Source of the DNA: Flavobacteriales bacterium
GTDB taxonomy: Bacteria > Bacteroidota > Bacteroidia > Flavobacteriales_D > Crocinitomicaceae
Assembly (NCBI GenBank): GCA_947454525.1
Contig: CANGJM010000006.1
Coordinates: forward strand, 1 to 64,000
DNA length: 64,000 nt
Reading direction: 5' to 3'
Shown: one piece after another, positions 44,319-54,228 of the stretch
How the letters are laid out: every line of letters starts with the position of its first letter
How positions within the stretch are numbered: position 1 is the first letter of the stretch
Translations under genes and position numbers: made by a program
Notes under the pieces: generated by a model
The model's database searches: none
Told to the model about the DNA's origin: nothing
What the model saw: only the letters and a program-made list of their open reading frames with translations

Positions 44319-45139
44319 AAACTGTGGTGCTCTGCACGAACAGGATAGCCTAGAAAACGCTCCGCTTTCTCATTAAACACAGCGGCAGATTCAGAAGTAA
44401 AAAATTCTCGTTGACCACTTTTTGACAGTTTTTGATCCATTACCGGATGAGCAAGCAGGTATTCTGTTAATTTCCCTGCAACAATTGGACCCTGGGACAC
44501 CACTCGAATGTGTTTTCCTGCGATTTGCTGAATTTTCTCTTCAATTACCGGGTAATGTGTGCACGCGAGAACAATCGTGTCTATGAGGGGGTCATTTTTT
44601 AATAACTCCTGAACATCCTCTTCAATGAAATGAATTCCGGCTGGATGTTGGTGTTTTTCATTTTCAATCAAAGGCACCCACATCGGACAAGCATGTTGCG
44701 AAACCAAAATGTCTGGTGCAAATTTTTTCAATTCGATTAAATAAGATTCACTTTGAACAGTACCCGTTGTGCCAAGTATTCCGACGTGACGCGTTTTACT
44801 GAGGGAGCCGATCTCCTCCGTACTTGGACGAATGACACCTAGCACGCGGTTATCTGGCGCTATTTTGGGTAAATCTTGTTGTTGAATGGTTCGAAGCGCT
44901 TTGGCAGAAGCGGTATTGCATGCGAGAACCACTAACGGACAGCCTTTATCAAATAAAAACTGAACAGCTTCGAGTGTGTATTCATACACAACGTCAAAGG
45001 ATCGATTTCCGTAAGGAGCTCGTGCATTATCGCCAAAATAGACATAATCATAATCCGGCAATGCTTTTTGCACTTCTTCGAAAACCGTTAATCCACCGTA
45101 ACCAGAGTCAAAAATACCAATGGGCGCTCTTTTGTTCAT
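44315..45139 (-). CDS. murI: Glutamate racemase
   Basis: A 274-residue racemase that makes D-glutamate for peptidoglycan. It has GIFDSGYGGLTV (about 8-19) and YFGDNARAPYG. The two catalytic cysteines are in LACNTASA and LACTHYP. The length is normal. It is convergent with the DUF4296 gene and directly upstream of no other minus-strand gene except the ompH operon, whose terminator separates them. Confidence 0.95.
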   Translation of the reverse strand: MNKRAPIGIFDSGYGGLTVFEEVQKALPDYDYVYFGDNARAPYGNRSFDVVYEYTLEAVQFLFDKGCPLVVLACNTASAKALRTIQQQDLPKIAPDNRVLGVIRPSTEEIGSLSKTRHVGILGTTGTVQSESYLIELKKFAPDILVSQHACPMWVPLIENEKHQHPAGIHFIEEDVQELLKNDPLIDTIVLACTHYPVIEEKIQQIAGKHIRVVSQGPIVAGKLTEYLLAHPVMDQKLSKSGQREFFTSESAAVFNEKAERFLGYPVRAEHHSF

Positions 45140-45157
45140 GATTCAAAACTAAACAAA

Positions 45158-45182
45158 AAAGGCAATCACATGGATTGCCTTT
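45158..45182 (-). terminator. Terminator of the uppS-bamA-ompH operon
   Basis: The stem AAAGGCAATC (45158-45167) pairs with GATTGCCTTT (45173-45182) around a 5-base loop. Read on the minus strand it ends in a T-run just after the last ompH stop. The poly-A on the plus strand gives little tail in the other direction. Confidence 0.88.
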
Positions 45183-45187
45183 TCTTA

Positions 45188-45721
45188 TTAATCGTTGCCT
45201 TTTACTGGAATTTTAGTGGCGACTGCATCTAAAATCAACAACTCCGTAATTACTTCGTTTGTAATGTCCATTCCACCTTTGTAATACATCGTCATGGAAG
45301 ATTGATCTAACACGTAATTCAATTTTTTGCGTTCTGAAACAATTTCAATGGCTTTTTGAACACGCTCTAAAATGGGTTGATTTAATTGTTCGCTGTACAT
45401 TTTTAATTCCTGCTCCAATTCCGCTTGACGTGTTTCCAAATTTTGTTGTTGGCGCATCAATTTGTTTTGCTCATTTTCTTTAATCATTGGAGGCATATTA
45501 TCTCCTTCTGCTATAAAAATTTTATACGCTGCTTCAAATGCTTTTTGCATTTCTTCTAATTCCGCCACTCCTGATTTTTGAATCTGGTCCAATTGAGAAA
45601 TTGCCGCTTTGCGAGAAGGCATCGTGTCCAATAATTTTTGTGAATCAACGTGTGCTACTTTCGATTGAGCTGCTGCTCCAAATCCAATAAATAAAACCAA
45701 TCCTAATAATAAATTTTTCAT
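45188..45721 (-). CDS. OmpH/Skp-family periplasmic chaperone (second copy)
   Basis: A 177-residue protein. Signal peptide (1-18, GFGAAAQS), VAHVDSQKLLDTMPSRKAAISQLDQIQ, then a long charged coiled-coil (about 45-125) and the C-terminal YVLDQSSMTMYYKGGMDIT. Skp-type chaperones form trimers that hold unfolded outer-membrane proteins on their way to BamA, and the bamA gene is upstream in the same operon. It lies 12 bases after the first ompH gene and before the terminator. The lineage usually has two tandem copies, as here. Confidence 0.92.
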   Translation of the reverse strand: MKNLLLGLVLFIGFGAAAQSKVAHVDSQKLLDTMPSRKAAISQLDQIQKSGVAELEEMQKAFEAAYKIFIAEGDNMPPMIKENEQNKLMRQQQNLETRQAELEQELKMYSEQLNQPILERVQKAIEIVSERKKLNYVLDQSSMTMYYKGGMDITNEVITELLILDAVATKIPVKGND

Positions 45722-45733
45722 TCTTTATGTGTG

Positions 45734-46246
45734 TTACTTTGTTATACCCATTTCTTCAAGAACAGAATCGCTCATGTCGAATTCCTTCTCTGCATAAACC
45801 AAATTGCTTTGATTTGCTTTATCAAAAACGAAGGAGTACCCTTCTCTCTTTGCTACTTTTTTCATTGCTGTAAAGACTCTATCTTGAATTGGCTTTACTA
45901 ATTCTTGGCGTTTTTGGAAGTAATCTCCTTCAGAACCAAAATGCTGTGTTTGCAAATCAATGACGTCTTTTTCCAATTTTTCAATCTCAGCTTTGCGTTT
46001 TTCCTTTTCCTCTTTTGGAAGAAGTACTTCTTCACGGTCAAAACTTGACTTTTTCGTTTTAATGACCTCGTAACGTTCTTCAATTTCTTTGGTCCAACGT
46101 TCAGCCATTTTATCGAGACGCTCTTTCGCCTCTACGTATTCCGGTACATTTTTCAAGATGTAATCCGAATCAATAAACGCATACGATTGTGCATTGGCAA
46201 ATCGCATGCCAAAAAACAAGATGAAAAGAAAACAATACTTTGACAT
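45734..46246 (-). CDS. OmpH/Skp-family periplasmic chaperone (first copy)
   Basis: A 170-residue protein with a signal peptide (1-19, RFANAQ). YAFIDSDYILKNVPEYVEAKERLDK is the OmpH N-terminal strand and helix, followed by a Lys/Glu-rich coiled coil (about 55-115) and YSFVFDKANQSNLVYAEKEFDMSD. It partners BamA in outer-membrane protein delivery. It lies 51 bases after bamA. TAACTTCG (46272-46279 on the minus strand) may give extra transcription of the two ompH genes. Confidence 0.92.
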   Translation of the reverse strand: MSKYCFLFILFFGMRFANAQSYAFIDSDYILKNVPEYVEAKERLDKMAERWTKEIEERYEVIKTKKSSFDREEVLLPKEEKEKRKAEIEKLEKDVIDLQTQHFGSEGDYFQKRQELVKPIQDRVFTAMKKVAKREGYSFVFDKANQSNLVYAEKEFDMSDSVLEEMGITK

Positions 46247-46297
46247 ATAAAAAATTGTTTCTAAAGAACGACGAAGTTAAACATTTATTGTAATATT

Positions 46298-48853
46298 CTA
46301 TAATTCCCCAAGGTTCATTCCGATCGTGAAGCTCAATTTGGGGTAAAATCCTTTACTCATGATAGAAGCATCAGAACCAGATGTAGAACCGGCTCCCGTT
46401 GCCCAACTATCCAATTTATCGAAACCAAATCCGTAATCTAAGCCCAACATTCCGAACATTGGCAAGAATACACGGATACCAACTCCAGCAGCACGTTTCA
46501 CATTAAACGGATTGAATTTATCAAATGTTGGATACGTGTTTCCAGCCTCTAAGAAGGTAAGCGCATAAAACGTTGCCTGCGGATTTAATGAAATTGGATA
46601 ACGTAACTCCAAGGTATATTTCGCAATGATTGGATCTCCACCATTTGCGGAAATACTTTGGTCATCATACCCTCTAAGTGCAATGATTTCGCGTCCACCC
46701 AATTGATTCACTCCGGACAAACCACTTCCTCCCATCGAATAGCGATCGAATGGCGTTAAACCTTTTGACTTGTTGTACATCCCGATGTAACCGAAGCCAA
46801 AGCGCGGCATCAAGATAAGTTTTTTATCGGCTGTTAATGGTAAGAACCATTCTCCGGTAAATTTGAAACGGTAGTACTCCAAGAGTAAGTAACGCTCGCG
46901 ATCCGTCATGGATGTATAATCCACATCATCCCTGAAATAAGAATACGGAAGTGTTGCTTTCGCCGTCAAGGTGAAATTAGATCCACTTTGCGGATAAATC
47001 GGAGCACTTACTGAACTACGTTGTAGCACATATTTCAGTGCAATGTCGTTTGCGTATCCTTCATTAAAGAGTGGAAAACGTGTATCTTTCATGACATCAT
47101 AATACTGATAACTCAATTCGTAGTACGCAGTAAAATAATCATCTGGCCATCTTTTTCGTCGACCTAGACCAACACCTGTTCCTGTAATGGAAAGTCCCGT
47201 GTAATTCGGATCTGATCTTAAGAAACCTGTGGTAGATAACGCTGTTCTATTTACCCAAAAAGACAAGGAATTTGGTTTCTTTCCTCCTAACCATGGCTCG
47301 GTAAATGAAAAGTTATATCCTTGGTAATAGCGTCCATTTGATTGAGCTCGAATCGACAATCGTTGACCGTCGCCACCTGGAAGAGGAGACCACGCTTCTT
47401 TTTTGAAGAAATTTTTCGTGGAAAAATTATTAAATGATAATCCAACCGTTCCGATAATTCGTCCTGGAGTAGAAGGGCCTGCCCCGCCGTATCCACCTGA
47501 CAACTCAATTTGATCGCTCGACTTTTCCTCCACAACGTATTCAATGTCCACCGTTCCTTTCGCTGGATTCGGCATTGGATTCACTTGAAAACCTTGATCG
47601 TTAAAAAATCCTAATTGAGACAATTCACGTTGTGTTCTCATGATGTCTTCTTTATTGAACACATCACCAGGTTTCGTTCTTACCTCTCGCAAGATCACGT
47701 GGTCATTTGTCTTGGTATTTCCAATTACGGTAACCGTACCATTTATGGCAATTTTTCCTTCGATAATGCGTATTTGGTGATTGATGTGGTTGTTCGTCAC
47801 ATTGGTTTCAACCGGAATTACTTGGAAGAATAAATATCCTTTATTCATATAAAGTCCGGTAATATCTCTGCCATCTGGGCCGCCAAACAAGCGTTGTGTG
47901 AAAAGGTCTTTGTTATATAAATCCCCCTTTTTGATTCCCAAGACTGTATCCAAGAAACTAGAGCGATACTTCGTGTTTCCAATCCATTCAACATCTCCAA
48001 AGTAATACTTTTCACCCTCGCTAATTTGAATCTGAATTTTTAAATTCTTTTCATCCAAAAGATAAACGGTATCGTGAATGATCTGTGCATCGCGTAATCC
48101 AACCTTGTTGAACTTCGCCATTAAGGCTGTTTTATCGGTTTGATAACTAGATTCTGTAAACTTGGAGCGTTTGAACACGCGCAGAACACCTTTTTGTTTG
48201 GTGTCCTTCATTGCCATTTTTAACTTCCATAACGGAACCTCCGTACTTCCAATAATCTCAATTTCCTTGATCCCGATTTTAGGTCCTTTGTCAATGGTGA
48301 TTGCAAAAATTTCCGAATCATTGATGAGGGTGTCCTTCGTACGAGTGATGTTTACATTCGCATGATAAAATCCTTTTTCACGGAAATAACCTCTGATTTT
48401 ACTTTTGGTTTGAAAGATCAAATTCTCTGTGATGGTTTTACCTGCATAAAGGGAAATTTCCTCGCGTACTTTATCCGCTTCTCTTTTAGTGATTCCGTCA
48501 AACTTAAATTTAGAAAGCTTTGGTCTTGGAACAAGCTCTATAACTAGGTAAATAACTCCAGCAACTTCTTTTTCTGCATAAATGGAAATGTTAGAAAAAA
48601 GTCCTTCACTCCATAAATTTTGAATGGCTTTATTGATCTGTTGACTCGGCAGCGTAATCAACTGTCCTTGTCTCAACCCAGCAATCATTTTAATTCCTTG
48701 GTGATCGTAATTATCTGCACCGACAACACGAACAGGTCCAATTTCATATTCCTTTGGTGAAGCGTAATCAAAATCCAAACCACCTAGTGTTGTTGGTCCA
48801 GTTTGACTATACGTCACAAAAGAAAAGAATATAAAAATAACTAAGTATCTCAT
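46298..48853 (-). CDS. bamA: BamA, outer-membrane protein assembly factor
   Basis: An 851-residue Omp85-family protein. Signal peptide (1-16), several POTRA domains in the N-terminal half (KMIAGLRQGQLI, AGVIYLVIELVPRPKLSKFKFDG, ISEGEKYYFGDVEWIGNTKY, TVIGNTKTNDHVILREVRTKPGD), then a C-terminal 16-strand beta-barrel whose lid-loop motif appears in GGSGLSGVNQLGGREIIALRGYDD. It inserts beta-barrel proteins, which here include SusC, into the outer membrane. Start overlaps the uppS stop by four bases (ATGA). The gene order uppS-bamA-ompH-ompH is classic for this phylum. Confidence 0.96.
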   Translation of the reverse strand: MRYLVIFIFFSFVTYSQTGPTTLGGLDFDYASPKEYEIGPVRVVGADNYDHQGIKMIAGLRQGQLITLPSQQINKAIQNLWSEGLFSNISIYAEKEVAGVIYLVIELVPRPKLSKFKFDGITKREADKVREEISLYAGKTITENLIFQTKSKIRGYFREKGFYHANVNITRTKDTLINDSEIFAITIDKGPKIGIKEIEIIGSTEVPLWKLKMAMKDTKQKGVLRVFKRSKFTESSYQTDKTALMAKFNKVGLRDAQIIHDTVYLLDEKNLKIQIQISEGEKYYFGDVEWIGNTKYRSSFLDTVLGIKKGDLYNKDLFTQRLFGGPDGRDITGLYMNKGYLFFQVIPVETNVTNNHINHQIRIIEGKIAINGTVTVIGNTKTNDHVILREVRTKPGDVFNKEDIMRTQRELSQLGFFNDQGFQVNPMPNPAKGTVDIEYVVEEKSSDQIELSGGYGGAGPSTPGRIIGTVGLSFNNFSTKNFFKKEAWSPLPGGDGQRLSIRAQSNGRYYQGYNFSFTEPWLGGKKPNSLSFWVNRTALSTTGFLRSDPNYTGLSITGTGVGLGRRKRWPDDYFTAYYELSYQYYDVMKDTRFPLFNEGYANDIALKYVLQRSSVSAPIYPQSGSNFTLTAKATLPYSYFRDDVDYTSMTDRERYLLLEYYRFKFTGEWFLPLTADKKLILMPRFGFGYIGMYNKSKGLTPFDRYSMGGSGLSGVNQLGGREIIALRGYDDQSISANGGDPIIAKYTLELRYPISLNPQATFYALTFLEAGNTYPTFDKFNPFNVKRAAGVGIRVFLPMFGMLGLDYGFGFDKLDSWATGAGSTSGSDASIMSKGFYPKLSFTIGMNLGEL

Positions 48854-49608
48854 TTAGTATCGTTTAATTGCTCGGAAGTCTTTCCAAATCTTCGTTCTCT
48901 TTGTTGATAAGCAATAATTGCCTTTAAAAATTCTTCTTTTCGAAAATCCGGCCAATGCACGGGAGTAAAGTACAACTCTGTATAAGACAATTGCCAAAGC
49001 AAAAAGTTACTAATTCGGCATTCTCCACTTGTTCGAATCAATAGTTCTGGGTCAGGAATTCCAGATGTATTCAATTTTTCACTTATCGAATCTTCTGTAA
49101 TTTGGTCGACAGAAATCGCGCCGTTATGAACTTCCTCTGCTAATTTTCGGCAAGCGCTTGTAATTTCCGACCGAGCACTGTAATTCAATGCTAAAACCAA
49201 GGTTAGATTCGTGTTCTCGCGCGTTTTGTGCGTTGCTTCGTTCAAAGACTCCACACAAGACTCTGGAAGCGCTGTAATATCACCAATGGTCATCAAACGA
49301 ACGCCGTTTTCATGCATTTCATCCGTCTCATTCGTAATTGCTTGTACAAGTAAATCCATTAGTCCGGCTACTTCTTCAGCTGGACGGTTCCAGTTTTCTG
49401 TGGAAAAAGCATACATCGTTAAATAATGAACGCCTATTTCTCTTGCTGTTTTAATGATTTCTTTCACGGACAAGACACCTTCTGCGTGTCCAAACAAACG
49501 ATGTTGTCCTTGACTTTTAGCCCATCGACCATTACCATCCATAATAAAAGCAACGTGCTTTGGGATGTTTGTTTGTTCTAACTGGGTCAATAAATTCGTC
49601 ATTTCCAT
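48850..49608 (-). CDS. uppS: Isoprenyl transferase (undecaprenyl diphosphate synthase)
   Basis: A 252-residue cis-prenyltransferase. HVAFIMDGNGRWAKSQG carries the catalytic Asp (D24) with its P-loop-like surroundings. YAFSTENWNRP, LALNYSARSEI and RTSGECRISNFLLWQLSYTELYF are diagnostic. It extends farnesyl diphosphate with IPP to undecaprenyl diphosphate, the lipid carrier for peptidoglycan and glycans. ATG at 49608 gives the normal N-terminus; a longer frame to 49674 adds 22 unlikely residues and runs over the promoter-like TACCTTCG eight bases upstream. Confidence 0.95.
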   Translation of the reverse strand: MEMTNLLTQLEQTNIPKHVAFIMDGNGRWAKSQGQHRLFGHAEGVLSVKEIIKTAREIGVHYLTMYAFSTENWNRPAEEVAGLMDLLVQAITNETDEMHENGVRLMTIGDITALPESCVESLNEATHKTRENTNLTLVLALNYSARSEITSACRKLAEEVHNGAISVDQITEDSISEKLNTSGIPDPELLIRTSGECRISNFLLWQLSYTELYFTPVHWPDFRKEEFLKAIIAYQQRERRFGKTSEQLNDTK

Positions 49609-49672
49609 GTTCTTAACGAAGGTAATCAAAGAATCTTGTGTTCTGTATGCAAAAACGCATAAACTATTTCTC

Positions 49673-49708
49673 AAAAAAAAAGGGACTGGTTAACCAAATC
49701 CCTTTTTT
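49673..49708 (-). terminator. Terminator of atpD-atpC
   Basis: On the minus strand AAAAAAGGGA and TCCCTTTTTTTTT flank a loop that holds the small palindrome GGTTAACC. The T-run lies 18-50 bases after the atpC stop, so it ends this operon before uppS. Confidence 0.85.
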
Positions 49709-49725
49709 AATCAGATTAACGCCTA

Positions 49726-50004
49726 TTATTCAGCTAAAATAACGAGGCGATTATTATTTAATTCTGCTACTCCACCTTTAATTGAAGCGTGAACTTTCGA
49801 TCCAGAACGAACCAATAAGTTGCTCATTTCCGCATCTGCTTCGTTCCCACTTAATTCAAAAATCACTTCTCCACTTTTCAATGATGAGATGATTGGTGCG
49901 TGGTTGTTCAACACTTGAAACACGCCGTCTAAACCTGGAAGGGTAACACTTGTTGCCTCTCCTTTAAAAAGACTTGCTTCTGGAGTGATAATTTCTAATT
50001 TCAT
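49726..50004 (-). CDS. atpC: F1F0 ATP synthase epsilon subunit (short form)
   Basis: A 92-residue protein: the N-terminal beta-sandwich domain of the epsilon subunit, with LEIITPEASLFKGEATSVTLPGLDGVFQVLNNHAPIISSL. The C-terminal helical hairpin of the inhibitory domain is absent, which is the usual short form in this phylum. It connects the gamma subunit to the c-ring in the central stalk. It follows atpD by 12 bases, and no other ATP synthase subunit genes are nearby. Confidence 0.94.
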   Translation of the reverse strand: MKLEIITPEASLFKGEATSVTLPGLDGVFQVLNNHAPIISSLKSGEVIFELSGNEADAEMSNLLVRSGSKVHASIKGGVAELNNNRLVILAE

Positions 50005-50016
50005 GTCTAAAAGATA

Positions 50017-51558
<1,542 letters not shown>

Positions 51559-51594
51559 TTATTTGAATTTACTAGAATAAAAACGAAGATTGTT

Positions 51595-52800
51595 TTATGC
51601 GCTTTTTACAATTAATCGTACCGGGAAGTAAGAAAAGACAAAACTAAGGATGGAAACTGAGCTTAAGATTAAGCCGAAATCGGCTAAGGTGAACACGATT
51701 GGAAACGGAATATTTGCTCCTGGTATGATCAAAAATTCGCTCGTCAACTGAAGAATGCAAACGGCATAACCCAAAATTAAACCAAGAAAAATGCCCCAGC
51801 CGGAAATCAATAATCCCTCGTAAAAAAACACCTTAAACACATCATTTTTACTCATTCCAATGGCGCTTAACAACTGCACACTTTCTTTTTTCTCCACATA
51901 AAGCATTGTTAAAGAAGCAATGAGGTTAAATGCTGCCAGCACAAAAACGAACAAAAGGATGATAAAGACAACCAATCGTTCTGATTTACTCGTTCGAAAA
52001 ATCAATTCATTTTTCTCTAAATTCGTTCGAACTTGGAAGGAAGTGTTTTGAATGGTGTTTTGAATTTGCTCCTTTGCCTCTTGCGCGTCGTAACCTGGCT
52101 CTAATGAAATGTATAGTTTGCTGATTTCCTGGTCGTAACCTAGTAATTCTGAAGCAGATTGAAAGTCCCACATGAGCGCACTTGCGTTCACTTCCTGGTT
52201 GAAATTAACAGCGCCGTTCACCGACAAACGCGCCGAGTGAAAAGGCGCTTTTCCAAGACGAATTTTTACGTTTCGTTTTGGAGCGTATATTAGTATTTCA
52301 TCGGAATGATCAGGGCCAATACTGACCTTTAAATTTTGCATTAACTCTGCTCCAACAAAAGCGAATCGTCCATCAGAATAGGCATGTTGTCCGATTCCAC
52401 CTAATAAATGCTTTTGAATATGGCAATCCGAAAGAAAGGATTCCTCTACTCCGTATAGTTTTGCATTGATCCACTTTTGCTCATTTCTAAGCACGATGAT
52501 TTCCTCAATTTGTCTAGAGACACTTTTGATTCCGGGTATAGAATTGATTTTACGAAAGTCTATTTCGTTTTCGAAAAACGTTTTTCGTTGCGTGTGTTGA
52601 ATGGTAATTGGCGGATCGAACTCACTGTACAGTTGTTCGATCATTTTCTCGATTCCATTAAATGCGGAGAGTAAAACGACTAGCGCCGCTGTGATGATCA
52701 TTACACCAAAAAGAGAAATCCGACTGATGAGTGTGACGATGTTTCGTTTTCCTCTCGACCACAAATACCTTTTTGCTATGTATAATGGAGTGTTTATCAC
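51595..52800 (-). CDS. LolC/LolE-family ABC transporter permease
   Basis: A 401-residue membrane protein of the FtsX/MacB-like permease superfamily. There is one helix near 29-50 (SLFGVMIITAALVVLLSAFNG), a large periplasmic domain (about 55-270), and three C-terminal helices (about 275-297, 320-345, 368-390) with the FtsX pattern ESVQLLSAIGMSKNDVFKVFFYEGLLI. Lol permeases release lipoproteins from the inner membrane. Its ATPase partner is not in the window. The start overlaps the rbfA stop by four bases, so it is cotranscribed with rbfA, a pairing that recurs in flavobacterial genomes. Confidence 0.88.
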   Translation of the reverse strand: MINTPLYIAKRYLWSRGKRNIVTLISRISLFGVMIITAALVVLLSAFNGIEKMIEQLYSEFDPPITIQHTQRKTFFENEIDFRKINSIPGIKSVSRQIEEIIVLRNEQKWINAKLYGVEESFLSDCHIQKHLLGGIGQHAYSDGRFAFVGAELMQNLKVSIGPDHSDEILIYAPKRNVKIRLGKAPFHSARLSVNGAVNFNQEVNASALMWDFQSASELLGYDQEISKLYISLEPGYDAQEAKEQIQNTIQNTSFQVRTNLEKNELIFRTSKSERLVVFIILLFVFVLAAFNLIASLTMLYVEKKESVQLLSAIGMSKNDVFKVFFYEGLLISGWGIFLGLILGYAVCILQLTSEFLIIPGANIPFPIVFTLADFGLILSSVSILSFVFSYFPVRLIVKSA

Positions 52801-53135
52801 TTCTTTTTCAGTAACTCATCAATTTTCATGGCATAATCCAACGAATCATCAATGTGAAAAACCAAATCTGGAATTTTGCGAAGGTTTTTCAAGCGATTTC
52901 CTACTTCACGTCTAATTTTTCCTTGATTAGCGCGAATGTTTTCCAACACCTCGTTTTTATCTGGACCAGCAAAAACACTAAGGAAACAACGAGCTAAAGA
53001 TAAGTCTGATGTGACCCTTACCACGGTAACAGTCACCATTGAACCCAAACAGATTTCACCTGCATTGCGTTGAAAAAAAGTAGATAATTCAGCTTGTATA
53101 ACAGCTTCGATTTTATTTTGTCGTATTGAACTCAT
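52797..53135 (-). CDS. rbfA: Ribosome-binding factor A
   Basis: A 112-residue KH-like fold protein. The family pattern RQNKIEAVIQAELSTFFQRNA... VTVTVVRVTSDLSLARCFLSVF... IRREVGNRLKNLRKIPDLVFHIDDSLDYAMKIDELL is complete. It helps mature the 5' end of 16S rRNA in 30S assembly. A TAnnTTTG element lies four bases before the ATG. The permease gene starts inside its stop codon. Confidence 0.94.
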   Translation of the reverse strand: MSSIRQNKIEAVIQAELSTFFQRNAGEICLGSMVTVTVVRVTSDLSLARCFLSVFAGPDKNEVLENIRANQGKIRREVGNRLKNLRKIPDLVFHIDDSLDYAMKIDELLKKK

Positions 53136-53139
53136 GCGT

Positions 53140-53147
53140 CAAAGTTA
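53140..53147 (-). promoter_or_regulatory. -7 element (TAACTTTG) four bases before rbfA ATG
   Basis: An exact TAnnTTTG match on the minus strand followed by ACGC and ATG at 53135. The spacing is identical to the dxs, cyoE and other cases in this window. Confidence 0.55.
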
Positions 53148-53170
53148 TAAAATTAAGAAGGATTTGCATC

Positions 53171-54130
53171 CTATGATTTAATTTGAGTCATGTCCAAGAT
53201 CACTTGTTTCACTTGAAAAATGCTCAACATCGTTCTTCCGTTTGCTTTTTTGCGTCTCTGTTTTCGCTCCTTTTGTAGCTTTTTTACGTTTTTAAAAACA
53301 GCGATAACAGCGTTGACGTGAAGCGTGTTTCCAATAAGTAGTTGTCCAAGAGAATTGAAAAGGACGCTGATTAAATACATCCAATTTAATACCGGAGGAA
53401 GGTGTAAGAAATGCAAAAAGTGTTTGTTTCGTTTGGCAATCATTCTCACCCGTTGACTAGGTAGTTTTTTTATGGTAGAGGATTGAGCGTGGTGACAAAT
53501 CGCCAAAGGTTGAAAATAAAGTTTCCATCCGCGTCGCCAAGCTTGGAGTCCTAAATCGACATCTTCTGAATAATATGGATTGTACAATTCGCAAAACCCA
53601 CCTAATTGAAGTAGGTATGCTCTGCGAACTAAGGCATTGGCCCCGGATAAAAACATCGTCGGCAAACGTTCCGTGCTTGAAAAAGTGTTTTTGTTGCTTT
53701 CAATCCGTAAGAACCGAATAGTTGGATTTTTTGCGCCGTCTTGCGCTTCGTTTGTTTCTTGATCAAAAATGGCACCCATAACACCAAAAGTCTCCTTGTT
53801 TTCAAACATTGACAATTGGGAGGCGAAATAGCCGCTTGTTAAATGCACATCGGAATTTAAAAAACAAACCAAATCCTTGCTTGCCTGTTTAATTCCTCTA
53901 TTCATGTTTCCGGCAAATCCAGTGTTTACATCGCTCTTAACAAGCATGACATCAGGAAAATCACGTGTAATAACATTCACAGAATCGTCTGTCGATGCAT
54001 CATCTGAAACGATGATTTCAAAATCACTTATACCACTTGATACCAGCGCCGCATGTGCAGACTGAATAGTGTCCACCAAAAGCTGCTGGCCATTGTAATT
54101 TGGAATAACAATCGAAACACTGAATTTCAT
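53171..54130 (-). CDS. GT2 glycosyltransferase (rhamnosyltransferase-like)
   Basis: A 319-residue GT-A enzyme: SVSIVIPNYNGQQLLVDTI, VSDDASTDDSV, the DxD-like region CFLNSDVHLTSGY and YNPYYSEDVDLGLQAWRRGWKLYF with the ED acid/base motif, then a C-terminal membrane-associated helix (about 262-285). It probably adds a sugar to a surface glycan. ATG 54130 is chosen; the longer frame to 54169 would include the promoter element at 54157-54164. It is divergent from the ABC exporter gene. Confidence 0.88.
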   Translation of the reverse strand: MKFSVSIVIPNYNGQQLLVDTIQSAHAALVSSGISDFEIIVSDDASTDDSVNVITRDFPDVMLVKSDVNTGFAGNMNRGIKQASKDLVCFLNSDVHLTSGYFASQLSMFENKETFGVMGAIFDQETNEAQDGAKNPTIRFLRIESNKNTFSSTERLPTMFLSGANALVRRAYLLQLGGFCELYNPYYSEDVDLGLQAWRRGWKLYFQPLAICHHAQSSTIKKLPSQRVRMIAKRNKHFLHFLHLPPVLNWMYLISVLFNSLGQLLIGNTLHVNAVIAVFKNVKKLQKERKQRRKKANGRTMLSIFQVKQVILDMTQIKS

Positions 54131-54156
54131 GAACGGTCTAAATAAAACAGGATAAG

Positions 54157-54164
54157 CAAAAGTA
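54157..54164 (-). promoter_or_regulatory. -7 element (TACTTTTG) of the GT2 gene
   Basis: An exact TAnnTTTG match on the minus strand, 26 bases before the ATG at 54130. The presumed start point lies between them. Confidence 0.45.
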
Positions 54165-54216
54165 CACAAATAATCACGGTGGATTATTGTGGTATGTGTG
54201 GAGAAAAAGGATTGCG

Positions 54217-54224
54217 TATCTTTG
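54217..54224 (+). promoter_or_regulatory. -7 element (TATCTTTG) four bases before ATG
   Basis: An exact TAnnTTTG match followed by CTCC and ATG at 54229. It decides the start of the ABC exporter gene: a frame from 54187 would have this element within it. Confidence 0.55.
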
Positions 54225-54228
54225 CTCC

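Noticed and set aside
46284-46304. A TTATTGT half-site near the end of bamA, possible fifth operator
   Set aside because: The right arm (TATAATT) does not match ACAATAA, and it lies at a 3' gene end. A single half-site is expected by chance in AT-rich DNA.
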